A DNA stretch of 64,000 nucleotides from Blattamonas nauphoetae (taxonomy: Eukaryota; Preaxostyla; Oxymonadida): contig JARBJD010000099.1 in NCBI GenBank assembly GCA_033064195.1, forward strand, positions 124,001 to 188,000. Direction: 5' to 3'. The notes beneath the pieces are model-generated. The model was not told where the DNA came from. It saw only the letters and a program-made list of their open reading frames with translations, and made no database searches. Below are positions 11,160-21,800 of the stretch, one piece after another (the first letter of the stretch is position 1; every line of letters begins with the position of its first letter). The position numbers were made by a program, and so were the translations under genes.

Positions 11160-12774
11160 TTACGTGGATGTTTGAAAGGAAAAAGAGCAAGTCCCTGTGA
11201 TGAATTTATTGTTCGTTGTGAATAATGGCTGAAACTGCGTTGGCCATTGTAGTGTTGTTTGGAGATGCTGGTAAAACGGATTGACGGCTGCTGTCACAAT
11301 CTGAGCACGAAGTATAAAGGTTAAAGAAAGAACAGACGCAGTCCTTGGGCCACCCATCTTCGGAGGGAGAAATAGTCACCGTTGTTCCATCTTCTGAGAG
11401 AGAGAAAGCGAGAGGAGTGGAGGGGACTGGTTCGACGTAAACTACCTGCTGCAAAGAAGACGGCTTCAAAGGATCAGAGAATGTCACGGAGATGGGGGTG
11501 TTTGGTGCGATGCCACAATCACCATGAGCGGGAGTATGTTGGATGACATCTGTGAAAAGAAACGCTGACACAGAAGACAGATGAGAGAGACGACGAAGAT
11601 GAGAAAGTGGAGATAAATCCTGCGGACACGGTTGAATGGGCTTGACATACGTTCAGTGAAGAGTAAGAATCGGAAAGCAAGATGCGACTGGCCTGACTTT
11701 GAGAAAGGTGTAACATCGACTCTGAAGACATTCCCAGGCTCTAACTCTGATTTTGGTTCAAATTGAGCTTCAATGCGCTCTGGATCAAGAGTCACCGTCC
11801 CTGGGAGCATCTCAAATTGGATGGAGTCATTTTCGTCGACACGAATCTGCGCAACAGCCAAACGGGGCGAAAATTTATGATTTTTTTGGAGTGAAATGGT
11901 GGTTCTTCGAAATCGGGCGACTATTCCGAGTTGAATGGTGCGGAAGACATCATCGTTAAAAGAAGGAACTGTGAATGATGTGTGAGTTTTGGTGAACGGC
12001 GTCGGTGTACAGTTTGCTATATATTTGTGATACAATCCAGTGAACTGTGTTGGAATGTTTTGGGTTGTGATTGGTGATCTGAGAGAGACATGGAAATCTG
12101 TGAGTGGGGTCTCCGGCAAATTATGGAGATATTGGGAATAACTGGGGAACATAGAGAGGACACTATCCTAAACAGAAACGGTGAAAGTCATAAGCAGAGC
12201 AGACACTTCCGATACGGAGAGATTTCATGGTTGATTTTGTGTTGATGTGAAACCCAAAATACGAGAGAGATTGAATGGCAGGTGGGATACCAGTGAGAAT
12301 AAAAAGGATGTGTTTAACTTCTTCCCCAGAGACAAGAGGATGAAGGTTGATTTGGATTGTAGATGATGGGAGTTGGACCTGAGCTCTGAATGAATCAAAA
12401 TGTCGCTAGAGAGTAGATATACGAACACAGAATGCAAACAAATGCCCTTATTGTTGAATGATTCCAGATGTTGCATTCCGCTAGAGTCCGTTCTCCACTT
12501 TGAAGCTGAATTCGAAGATGCGACGATAAGAAATGTGAACGACGTGTGTTAAAAGAGAGATACACAGTTTGAAAGGAGGGCTTTGTCCAAATAGAGAAAA
12601 ATTTCTTCCATTGGGACCATGAGCATCGAGTTCACGATTGAGTAGAGGTGATTCCTGACAGATGCGGATATGATGATAAAAACAGAATTGAAGACGATAC
12701 AATGCACATAAGCGAGGAACGAGATGCTCAGTGGTTTTTCCTTCATAAATAATGAAAATCTGAATCTCATCCAT
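11160..12774 (-). CDS. Hypothetical protein with C-terminal Ig-like (SbsA-type) domain
   Basis: Six exons: 12541-12774, 12440-12505, 12205-12405, 11651-12167, 11338-11549 and 11160-11300; introns 34-101 bases; 456 residues. No signal peptide or membrane segment. The sequence is beta-rich and serine/threonine-rich. Around residues 345-420 the pattern HVIQHTPAHGDCGIAPNTP, ISVTFSDPLKPSSL, GTTVTISPSEDGWPKDC, IVTAAVNPFYQHLQ resembles the SbsA/Big_5 Ig-like fold, in which a P...VSPAxG..VPxxxxIxVTFS motif is followed by T.V.I.P....... domains. Such domains are commonest in bacterial surface proteins, so this would be unusual in the cytosol. The assignment is by eye. The last intron (11301-11337) is preferred because the spliced tail looks more protein-like than the read-through. 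Confidence 0.55.
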
Positions 12775-12802
12775 AATTTGTTACTGTCGATGGGCCGATC
12801 AG
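12775..12802. promoter_or_regulatory. 28-base gap between divergent start codons
   Basis: The minus-strand Ig-like gene starts at 12774 and the plus-strand PKA regulatory subunit at 12803. Only 28 bases lie between, too few for two separate promoters; both transcripts must start inside or very near each other's coding sequence. A second in-frame ATG at 12812 could serve as the plus start. Confidence 0.5.
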
Positions 12803-13857
12803 ATGCATCCAATGAGCGACAAAGTCCAGAAACTATCAATCACTTTGGATGATGACGACGATCAAGATGTAGGAGAGGAGATGCCAAAATCTGCACCAAA
12901 GCCATATGTTGCCGGAAGACGGCGACAAAACGTCTACTCCACTGCTGCTACGACTGTTGATATGAATAAACCAATTCCGGTTTTTGCGAAGTCAGATGAA
13001 GATTATAAAAGTCTTCGTGGGACACTCGACAAGAACTACCTCTTTGGTACCTTAGATTCATCACAAAAAGATGCAATCGCAAGTTTGAACCTTATTTTTT
13101 CTGTTTATACGTCCCACAAATCACAATTCTCTTATTTGTCTCATTCTTGTAACTTTACCTTTTTTTAGAAGCAATGGAACCAAAGGACTTTCCCAAAGAT
13201 GCCATGTTGATCAAACAAGGTGATGAAGGAGATTTCTTTTACATCCTTGTCCAAGGAGACTGTGACGTGCTTATTGAAAAAGATGGAGGTTCTATCAAAG
13301 TCGCCACACTTCATCCAAATGATGGTTTCGGAGAAATTGCCCTCATGCACAACTGTCCGCGAACAGCAACTATTGTGACTCCAACTGGCTGCAAAACTTG
13401 GGCCCTCGATCGAACAACATACAAGCAAGTGATGATGTCGACAGTTCTCACGAAACGTAAGCGTTTCCAAGACATGCTCAGCAAAGTTCCTCTCTTCGAG
13501 AAGCTCTCACCACTTGAACGTCATACCGTGTGCGATGCACTCCAAGAACTGTCTGTTTCAGCTGGCTGTGAAGTTGTGAAACAGGGAGAGCAGGGAGATA
13601 TCTTTTACATCATCGAAAGTGGTGAAGTTGAAATTACAAAATCTGTTGATGGTGCACCACCACGCAAAATGGGAACGATGTCTGCGCCACAATATTTTGG
13701 AGAGATTGCACTTTATGATGCTGCAAGCAGCAAACGAGCCGCCACGGTCACCACCACTACAGATTGCCACTTCCTCACATTGACACAAAAAGCATTTCAT
13801 CGCCTTCTTGGCCCACTCAAGAAGGACATGGAAAAGCGAATTTCAGAGTATAAATAG
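12803..13857 (+). CDS. cAMP-dependent protein kinase regulatory subunit
   Basis: Exons 12803-13082 and 13169-13857 (86-base intron); 322 residues. It has a short acidic N-terminus, an inhibitor-like site GRRRQNVYST at about residue 40, then two cyclic-nucleotide-binding domains. The phosphate-binding cassettes are FGEIALMHNCPRTATI and FGEIALYDAASSKRAATV; the first keeps the Glu and Arg that hold the cAMP phosphate, while the second has an insertion before its Arg. The inhibitor site has no phosphorylatable Ser/Thr right after the Arg pair, so it is pseudosubstrate-like. The N-terminal dimerisation/docking helices of animal and fungal R subunits are absent; only about 35 residues precede the inhibitor site. 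It may therefore act as a monomer. Whether the ligand is cAMP or another nucleotide cannot be read from sequence alone. Confidence 0.92.
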
Positions 13858-13883
13858 CTATTCTACTCATCTTGTTTCTCATT

Positions 13884-14751
13884 TCACTCAACGTTCGACG
13901 GGCATAAATCATCTTTTTCACCTCTTCGATGTGCAACAAAGAGTCTTACAGTCGTCTCCTGCTTGAACTGTTGGATCTTCATGGATTTGATGTTAGAATA
14001 GACGAACATTGGAGAAAGGTGGTTTGCGAGGAATCGATGGAGACAGAGAGTTGATCTCGAAGAATCAGCTATTTGTGGTTGTTCGATCAAGGAGAAAAGG
14101 AAGGGATCATTGTTTGGAAGGAACATTTTAGGCAGTGAGCAATGATAGGCGTGACAGGTGGATTCGGCCGTTCATCAGACAACATAAAGGCTACCTGCCC
14201 TTTACACGCTCTCCCTTCCTTGTGAAAACTAATAAAAAGAAGATTGGGGAAAAATGAGAGAAACTGGCTCGTTTGATGATCCGCGTCAGCCTGGCGGAGA
14301 ACATCCATGAATACTGTTGGAGTGCACAGCGGCATGACAATTTCTGCTCCACACCCTGAACAATAGAAAGCAGTATATGACGGGAATCTTTCGTTTGGAT
14401 CAAAATTTTCTTCAATTGAGGCAGTCATCAGCGATGCAAAAGCTGGATCGATTTCCTCCGTTTCCATGTGTGTATCGTTGCAAAAAGGACAAAAAAATTG
14501 TTCACCTTGAAATATATCCTCATTTGGAGGTTGGCCTAAAGCAACGATCTCATCGGTTGATGGGAGGTGTGAGAAACTGGGATCATGAGCGCTCCAGAGT
14601 TCAATGTTCTCTTGGTCTAAGCCAGACAATTAACGTGAAAAAATGCAAACAATCCCAATTTGCAAGTTCAGTTTTCTTTTGTTCCAGATCTACAAAGAGT
14701 TGAGAGAGGAAGACTCAGACAGTCTTCTTCTTTCAATGGTCGATCACGCAT
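13884..14751 (-). CDS. Hypothetical zinc-ribbon protein
   Basis: The best model has exons 14694-14751, 14265-14616, 14125-14228 and 13884-14068 (232 residues), with phase consistent throughout. The secure core is exon 2, with FFCPFCNDTHM and, about 35 residues on, FYCSGCGAEIVMPL, two CxxC knuckles that would bind one zinc ion. A 36-base pyrimidine-rich intron (14229-14264) is in frame and could be retained. The C-terminus is uncertain: splicing 14069-14124 gives a tail ending RLFVAHRRGEKDDLCPSNVE, whereas reading through ends soon after CLKCSF. The start is also uncertain, because exon 2 has no good ATG before the first knuckle. Family not recognised. It is convergent with the PKA subunit gene, with 26 bases between stop codons. 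Confidence 0.45.
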
Positions 14752-14930
14752 TGTATCGAGTCTATTATGTTCCAAAGATTCGGTTGAAGAAATATGTCTT
14801 TTTTCGGAATGTGTCATTTGATATATTAACTCGTTGTATTCAAGAAATTAGAAAAAAGGGGATCCATCATTCAAACAAGGAAGAAGTGATTACATGCACA
14901 ATTTAATTAAGAAGAATAAGTGAAATGTTC

Positions 14931-15835
14931 TTAGTAGCCCATCCCGAAATTATGAGTAGAGAGTTGGAGGACCAGAATGATTACAAGAATGATGATGATG
15001 ATGTAGAGTTTCTTCGCTTCTTTCCTTTTAATTTTCATCGACCTCATAGCTGATGTCTACAGTTATGGAAATTTCCGAGAAAAACATGAGAAAATACAAA
15101 CCTGTTCTTCTGTCCGGGCAGTGAGGGCATGTGTTTGATCAGAAATCCTGTCGATGAGGTTATCTTGGTAATCTGGAAATTGAAAATGCAAAAAATCAAC
15201 AATAAATACCAAGTTCATCAGAAACCCCCTGAGATTGTTCACGGATTCGACGAACACGACTCAGAAGTTCATCAAGGAGAGAATCTTGTTCTAGAGAATG
15301 AAATTGGAGCTTGAAACAGAGATACGATCAATGATTATATCATTTGATTCTAGCAAATCATCTGTTGTCATTTGTCTTGATAGTTCCGTTTCCCCTTCAG
15401 AGAACGCGGGTTCTTGGTTGTTCATCAAACTTGAACTGGGCAAAGAAGGATGTTTTTACATAAATATACTCACGATATAGGGAAAACACACATTTCACTA
15501 TGATATTTGAGAATGGGGGCTTCAGATTTCCTTTGTGCGATGAGAAAACTCTGGCGAAGTTCCTCAAGGAGACCTTGGTATGATTGTGCATCGACAACAC
15601 TAATCGTATGCTTTTGAACAAAAGATGAGATCTTTGCAGATAGAACATTGATAGAATCCTTGATTTTACGGAGAGATTGCTGTGTTTTCTGGTTCTGAAG
15701 AGCGAATTGTTGTGGAGGAACTCCTGATTGAACGGCAACAATCCTCTCATTAATATTGCGATGTGCAACCTTTAAGAGTTTTTGAGATTCTGTAAATTCA
15801 TTTGTCCAGTCTTCAAGACTGTTTATTCGGTTCAT
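14931..15835 (-). CDS. Qc-type SNARE, tail-anchored
   Basis: Exons 15474-15835, 15326-15435, 15210-15290, 15102-15172 and 14931-15056 (introns of 35-45 bases) give 249 residues. Residues 1-115 are helical (SLEDWTNEFTESQKLLKVAH...), like the N-terminal bundle of syntaxin-8/SYP5-type proteins. A SNARE motif follows: DSLLDELLSRVRRIREQSQG, VSDELDYQDNLIDRISDQTH, with heptad hydrophobics and a central Q. The protein ends with KRKEAKKLYIIIIILVILVL and a short lumenal tip, a classic tail anchor. The basic stretch before the anchor is typical. It would drive fusion in the endosomal or Golgi system; which step cannot be told. The Qc class is judged from the order of layers and the syntaxin-8-like N-terminus. 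Confidence 0.82.
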
Positions 15836-16420
15836 TATTGGATCAAAACGGATCGGATGACCAAATCTCGACCAAAGCTCTCCGAATACAAGGTGCCAAA
15901 TGTTATCTCAAAAAAGGGACGAATAAGACATGAATGCGAAGTAGAACAAAAACAGTCATTATTCGTGGAGAAATCGCGAGAAAAGTTGACATGCGTGTTA
16001 ATGGATAGTCGGTGATATGTTCCGAAAAATCTGAAAGCTGAAGGGAAAGAATGGTAAAATAGAGATGATAAGCTTAATCAAACATCAAGATAATTGTTGG
16101 GAATAGAAATAAATGGAACTCAGACACGGGAAGTATAATGGCGTAATCATGATGAATCAGGATTAGCATGGAATTATTGATTCTCATCATCGAACGAAAA
16201 TTGATCCGGGAACAAACCTCTTTGTTTCAATGGACATTCGAAGCGTATTCGAGAACTTATCTATGAATTCGATCGGGACCACAACACAGGTTCTTTTTGA
16301 TGAAACTGTCAGAAAGAATAAGGAACAGTCGAAAAAGACACAATTTGAAGTGAACTGTACAAGAATAACTGAATGATTCTTTTGTGGAGAAATGACTTGC
16401 CTTGAGGTCACATCGAAAAC
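15836..16420. other. Intergenic, 585 bases
   Basis: AT-rich sequence between the SNARE start and the acyltransferase stop, both on the minus strand. Reading frames of 49-78 codons occur on both strands. One plus-strand frame from ATG 16221 (MDIRSVFENLSMNSIGTTTQ...) to TGA is hydrophilic and looks slightly protein-like, but it has no upstream support and no family likeness. I call no gene here. Confidence 0.35.
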
Positions 16421-17635
16421 TCATCGGCGATCCTTCTCAATGTCATCAAGCCTGACCAAAGCATCTTCCCACTTCAGTCCATGGAAAACAAGATCAAGAG
16501 CAACCATCTTGGTCCTGAAGTCTACGTCCCGCCGATACGGGATGCCGAGTGTCTTCGCAGTGAGTGCTCCCACGTTGTCGGCGAACAGCTGCGGGTCTGC
16601 CTTCTCCTCCTCCGACGGCACGTACAGGTCGAGGATGTCCACCTGCATGCGCGTGTAGAACTGGGAGGCGAGCTCCACAAACCCACTCACAAAGCCGTTG
16701 ATCTCCCACGTGGTGCCGCAGTGCGGGCTCATGTAGCGGATGGCGAAGGGGCGGACAGGCTCGCCAAACTGGAAAGCGCCTGTGCGGTAACGAGTGATGT
16801 ACTTCCCATTGCCTGTTGTGCCTTCTGGGAACATGCAGAGCGTATACTCGCCCGGTTCGGGGTGTTTGATCCTCCTCTCCATTTCGACGATGGTTGGGTT
16901 GGGCTTGTCTTTCTCGTGCGGTTTTTGGCGGACTTGGAAGATGGAGCGTGAACAGCGAAGAATAAAGCCGACAAGAGGAGCTTTCATGAAGGCATCTTTC
17001 GCCATTGTGGATGGGAACGAGAACGCCCCAGATACGGCTGTAACATCCATGAAGCTCGAGTGATTCCCCACAAGAACCCATGGTTGATCCTTTTCATAGC
17101 GAGGGAGGTCTTGAGGGTTCTTTGAACGAGGTCGGTCCTTCGAGTGATCGACAACTTTTGGGAACATCCCAATGGCGTAAAACGTAAGGGCAGAGAGGAA
17201 AGTACACCCCTTCACGGAAAGGGTTCGCCTGAAAGATGACGCAGGATTAGTAAAATCCTGGAAAAGTGAGCATTGTAAAGAAAAAACCTTGACCCCTATG
17301 AAAACAAGACGTTGCCAGAGAAAGTTAAGTAGATATAGGAAGGCAAAGATAACAATTCGAAGAAGAATGATGATGGGCCCTGGCAAAATGAAGAGTCGAA
17401 AATATGTCCAGAAGTTCTGAAATGAGTGGAATCGATAAAAAAAGCAAACTCGAGGTTTCCAATCATGAACATAGCAACGTAAGCCTTGGTGTTCTTCCAT
17501 ATTTTTAATAAGGTCATCGTCGGGCTTCCCAAGGCGTAAAATAGTATGATTGAACCACCTGAACATTTCAACTGTTTGATTGTGGGCTGGATCTGTCACA
17601 GATCTTGAAAGGTTGAACTTTTTCTTCAATTGCAT
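16421..17635 (-). CDS. Lysophospholipid acyltransferase (LPCAT/LPEAT-like)
   Basis: Exons 17450-17635, 17288-17416 and 16421-17257; 383 residues. Both introns (33 and 30 bases) are multiples of three without stops, so the frame also reads through them. Hydrophobic helices (LFILPGPIIILLRIVIFAFL and a second near TFLSALTFYAIGMFP) precede the acyltransferase domain. Motif I is NHSSFMD (His-x4-Asp catalytic pair) and the substrate motif is FPEGTTGNGKYITRYRTGAF, closest to plant LPEAT and animal LPCAT1/2. The enzyme re-acylates lysophospholipids in the ER or Golgi membrane. The EF-hand C-terminus of the animal proteins is missing. The C-terminal region (about 120 residues after the motifs) is soluble. 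Confidence 0.85.
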   Translation of the reverse strand: MQLKKKFNLSRSVTDPAHNQTVEMFRWFNHTILRLGKPDDDLIKNMEEHQGLRCYVHDWKPRVCFFYRFHSFQNFWTYFRLFILPGPIIILLRIVIFAFLYLLNFLWQRLVFIGVKVFSLQCSLFQDFTNPASSFRRTLSVKGCTFLSALTFYAIGMFPKVVDHSKDRPRSKNPQDLPRYEKDQPWVLVGNHSSFMDVTAVSGAFSFPSTMAKDAFMKAPLVGFILRCSRSIFQVRQKPHEKDKPNPTIVEMERRIKHPEPGEYTLCMFPEGTTGNGKYITRYRTGAFQFGEPVRPFAIRYMSPHCGTTWEINGFVSGFVELASQFYTRMQVDILDLYVPSEEEKADPQLFADNVGALTAKTLGIPYRRDVDFRTKMVALDLVFHGLKWEDALVRLDDIEKDRR

Positions 17636-17871
17636 CGGAAGAAGTCCTCAAAGGCACGTTTTAGAATTCAAAAATAGATCATACTATCGATATGTGTCCT
17701 TAAATTCAGAATGAGACAAAGGAGAGTGCTCACTTCAGAAGCAATCAATCCAAAAGATAGAAGTAATAGACAACCCAAAGAGCAATAATAAATCTATGAT
17801 CTCATTTAAAGATCCAGAAAAAGCGAAGATCGATCAGAGACAAAAACTATCTTTAATATGGGCGAACTGGA

Positions 17872-18643
17872 ATGGAACCAGAAAACCTCATCACTTTTAA
17901 AATCGGCTTAGTTGGGGACCCAGCGATTGGAAAAACGTCACTTATGAATAAATACGTGAAAAATGTCTTTCAGGAAGAATATGGAATTACACTCGGTTTG
18001 TGTTGTATTTCCTCTTTTTATGACATTCTTTGCTGATGATTACGATGCAGGCCTCAATCTGATGGAAAAGAGACTGAGAGTGAACCAGCAAGAAGTGAAG
18101 TTCAATCTCTGGGACAACGGTGGTTTGTTCTCTTTTGCGGTTTGTTAACTTTGTCGTCTACACCGTTCGCTTGTGGCACTCAACAGGTGCACAGGAGTTT
18201 GTGTCCCTCCTCCCAGCACTGGCAGAAGATTGCACTGCAGTTCTTTTCATGTTCGACCTGACGAAGATGTCCACGCTGGTTGGAGTGAAGGAGTGGTTCC
18301 GCCGAGTGAAAGAGATCAACTCTGTCTGCTCTGCTCTTCTGTCTCACTTCCCGCTCAGAACATGATTCCGTTCCTCATCGGCACAAAGTTCGATCTCTTT
18401 GCGAAGTTGCCAGCGGACCAACAGAGCACGACGGTGAAGAAGGCCAGAAACTACGCAAGATTAATGCGGGCTCCTCTCATTTTTTCTTCTTCGCGACTGT
18501 CCATCAACGTGAAAACAATCTTCAAAGCTGTCTTGGCTGTCATTTTCGATGCCAGATCGAGTATCACTGAAATCCACGACCCTGGCTGTCCCATTCTCGA
18601 ACTTGCACCATACACACCACCAGATGAAACACAGGTAGAATGA
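17872..18643 (+). CDS. spg1: Spg1/Tem1-type septation GTPase
   Basis: Exons 17872-17995, 18051-18122, 18187-18323 and 18359-18643 (introns 55, 64 and 35 bases); 205 residues. P-loop GDPAIGKTSL; then GLNLMEKRLRV as in the Spg1 switch I, FNLWDNGGAQEF (switch II), LLPALAEDCTAVLFMFDLTK, MIPFLIGTKFDLFAKLP (the G4 TKxD) and RAPLIFSSSRLSINVKTIFK. This matches Spg1/Tem1, the GTPase at the top of the septation/mitotic-exit network of fungi, also present in protists and plants. Switch II has Ala where Spg1 has the catalytic Gln (GGA against GGQ), so intrinsic hydrolysis may be weak. The start is the in-frame ATG 17872; ATG 17858 is in another frame. A Polo-like kinase, which acts in the same network in yeasts, is at 54.8-58.6 kb. 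Confidence 0.9.
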
Positions 18644-18803
18644 AAGGAAATGATCGAGTTAATAATGATCTTCATTCACATTTCACGTTCTTGTTTTGAG
18701 TGTCATCGAACATACGAAATAAGATGAACAGAGCCTCTGTTTGTTGATTCATCACTTCATTCATTCGATCCAAATCTGTATCATAACTAGCTTGGAACTT
18801 TCC

Positions 18804-21800
18804 ATGGAGAAGGAAAGTGAGGACTCAAGTCAGCCCTTAGTTGCTTATTTTTCGGATCCACCATGGTCTGTTCTTCATTCCAATCTTTATCAGTTGAGAA
18901 TCACCTTTTCGAGTTACTTTTCTTCTTTTACCATCGTTATTTCCCTTATATCGATATATTTCTTTCGATTCATCCTTTTTTTCTCCCATTTCCTCAATCA
19001 AGGAGTCCTCACCCTTGGAGCAACCAACTCTTCTATTCCATGCAGTTGCAGACTGTTTCAAATAGTCTATTTCCATTTTCAATTTGATAATACTCTAAAA
19101 TTCTTCCTTCTTCCATTTTTTCACAGTGTTGATACAGCCTACCAGCCTCAAGGGAAGCACTCTATCGGCATTGAAGAACAATCCACCACCCCAAATCATG
19201 TTATTATCATTTTCAATGAACAAACGCCAAGTTCTGGTGCCCTTGTCACAATAGACATCAATTCAGAAACTCTGAATCCAACTGTCTGCACATCTCTCAA
19301 TTCATCTCCATTTTCTTCCCAAACTTACCACTGTTATTCAATACCTGTTCTTCTCGTCAGCTCCAACGTGAAAAGTTTCTCTCAATTCGCGATGATACCA
19401 AAACTCCTTGGTCGTTGTCATTCACCACTGCAGAAGACGCAAAGAAAATACTCGACACAATTACAACCTATCGAAAACCACTACCCGAACATAGAAAGAG
19501 TAAAAAGTCATCCAGCCGTTCAAAATCCCGCTCAGTAGCTCCAGCCTACCCAGTGAATGAAGACACGATTCTCATCAAGACACTCAGCGAAGGAAAAGGG
19601 AAACGTCGTCTCCTTCCAGGTGATTATCTTGGCTGCACCCTGCGCATCTGCCAACAGGACGAAAAGAGTTTTGACGTTGAACCAGGTGCCCTTTTGAAAA
19701 TGTATGAGGGAGAAGATGCCATGTACACTTGTACCATTGGAGATGGAACTTCCATGCCCTGTTTGGAATATGTCTTTCTTGGAATGAGGTTGCATGAGAT
19801 TCGACAGGCCATTATCCCCACTCGAGTCTGTTTGGGCACCACTGTTCTCGCTCCGATCAGATCGTTTATTTCAAGTCTTCAGGCGCAAAGAGAAGAAGGA
19901 AACGATAAGGAGGGATTTGTCTTTGTTGAAATTGGCCTTGTCGGGATTAGAAGAGCTGAAAAATGGAAATCACTCTCTCATGAAGACGAGGACGAAGAAC
20001 TGACCAAAGCCAAGGCCCACTCTCTCAAACAAATTGAACGCCTCGTCAAAAAAGATCACAGCGATGATCGCCGTGATACTGATTCACATCACCACACATC
20101 TCGATCCCGAACCCACTCCCTCCATTCAAACACCTCCAACCCAACCCACAACGAGGAAGAGCTCTTTGGAGACACAACCTCCGTCCACACGCACACCACT
20201 GCCGAATCGCAGAAGAAGCAAGACCTTGTTGATCGAATGGCAGCCCTCCAACAAGTCGACGCGTACCAAAAGGGAAACACGAGCACTCCTCCGAGCAAGA
20301 AGACCTTCCTCGACCAGGACGAGGACAGCGAGTCTTGGGTCACAAAACCAGCCCCCTCGACTGTGCAGCATCCTGAGATGATTGCCGAACTCAAGCATCA
20401 TCTCGGGATTGAACCAGATGAGCACCCTGAGCAAAGCGACGACGATGATCTGTTCCCTCCGAAAGAACGAGTCGAAGAGCAGCCGAAAGAAGAGGAGAAG
20501 GAAGAGGAAAAGGACGAGGAGAAGGCTGACGAGCACAAACAAGCAGAAACTGAATCCACATCACCACCATCCACCCAACCCGTCCCACAGACACAACCAA
20601 CATCGTTCTCCGCCCAGCCCCTCCAGCCAGGGCAGACTCCACCCTATCCCTTCATCATGCCCTTCCCGGTCCCGTTCTGGCCACCGTACGGGCAGATGGG
20701 GATGGGCGAGGGAGGAATGTGGGGAATGCCTGCAAAGCCAGCCACGGAGAAAAAGAAAGACAAGAAAAAGAAGAAGACGAAGACAGTCGAGAAGAAGCCG
20801 AAACTCAAGAAGGTGAAGAAGACAGACACCGAGTCCGTGCAAAGTGTGAAAGTTCAGGCTCGCACCGAACGAGATGTTGTTGATGAACTGAACCGAATCA
20901 CACGCAAGCTGGATGAGATGACCGGACTGGCCCCCAACGGCGAGATGTCGTCCATCACCCTGATGACCACACTCGAGGCACTCGTCGCCGAGAACGAAAG
21001 GCTGAGGAGGGAGAACGAGAGCGAAGTGGCTGAGAACGTCGACTTGCGTGAGAGGTGGAAGTCTGCTCTGAAGGCAGGACGGGAGGCATGCGAACGAGAG
21101 AGCAACGCTGTCTTGAACGGAGCATCCCAGTTGAAGAGGGAAAGTGATGAGCACAAGCGAATAGTGGATGAACTGAAGGCAAAGATCCAGGAAGTGCAGG
21201 AGGAGATCGTGGAAGCGAACCAGCGAATCCGAGAAAGCACGGAGCAGCGGGTGAAGGCAGAAATTGACCTCAAAGAAATCCAGGTGAAGCAAGCACAACT
21301 CGAAAGCGACAAAGTTGTGGTCGACACTGAACTTGAGCGAGAGCAGCAGAAAAGTTCCGATCTGGTCACATCACTGGAAACAATGCGGGAGGAAAACGAG
21401 AGACTCCGCGAGAAGATAAGTGTCCTTGAGGACAAGATGGCCGAGCTGTCCGTGCTGAAGAGCGAGGAGGGTGCTGTGATGGACGAAGAGAGGAGCGATT
21501 GGAAGGGCGTCGATGAGAAGCGTGAGGCTGACTATCAGCTGAAGCTGAAGGAGCTGACTGACGAGGCGGAGAGGTGGAAGGTGGAGGCACTCAAGCTGCG
21601 CGAAGACATGCAGGAGCTGCGGATGAAAGAGTACACCCCCGACATCAAGACCGAAGTGGAGAAAGCCATCCAATTTGTGGAACAACGAGAGGCGGAAAAG
21701 GTCCAGGCCGAGCGAGTTGTGTGGGAGAGCGAGAGGGAGCGATACGATGCAGAAAGGCAGAAGTGGATTGTCGAGCGGGAACAACTTCAGAAGGAAGCCG

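Noticed and set aside
14643-14906. Plus-strand frame of 87 codons (MQTIPICKFSFLLFQIYKEL...).
   Set aside because: It overlaps the likely first exon of the minus-strand zinc-ribbon gene, has no family likeness and lies in AT-rich sequence. I cannot fully exclude it, since the zinc-ribbon start is itself uncertain.
16187-16411. Minus-strand frame that might extend the acyltransferase C-terminus.
   Set aside because: The TGA at 16421 comes before any usable donor site, so the frames cannot be joined.
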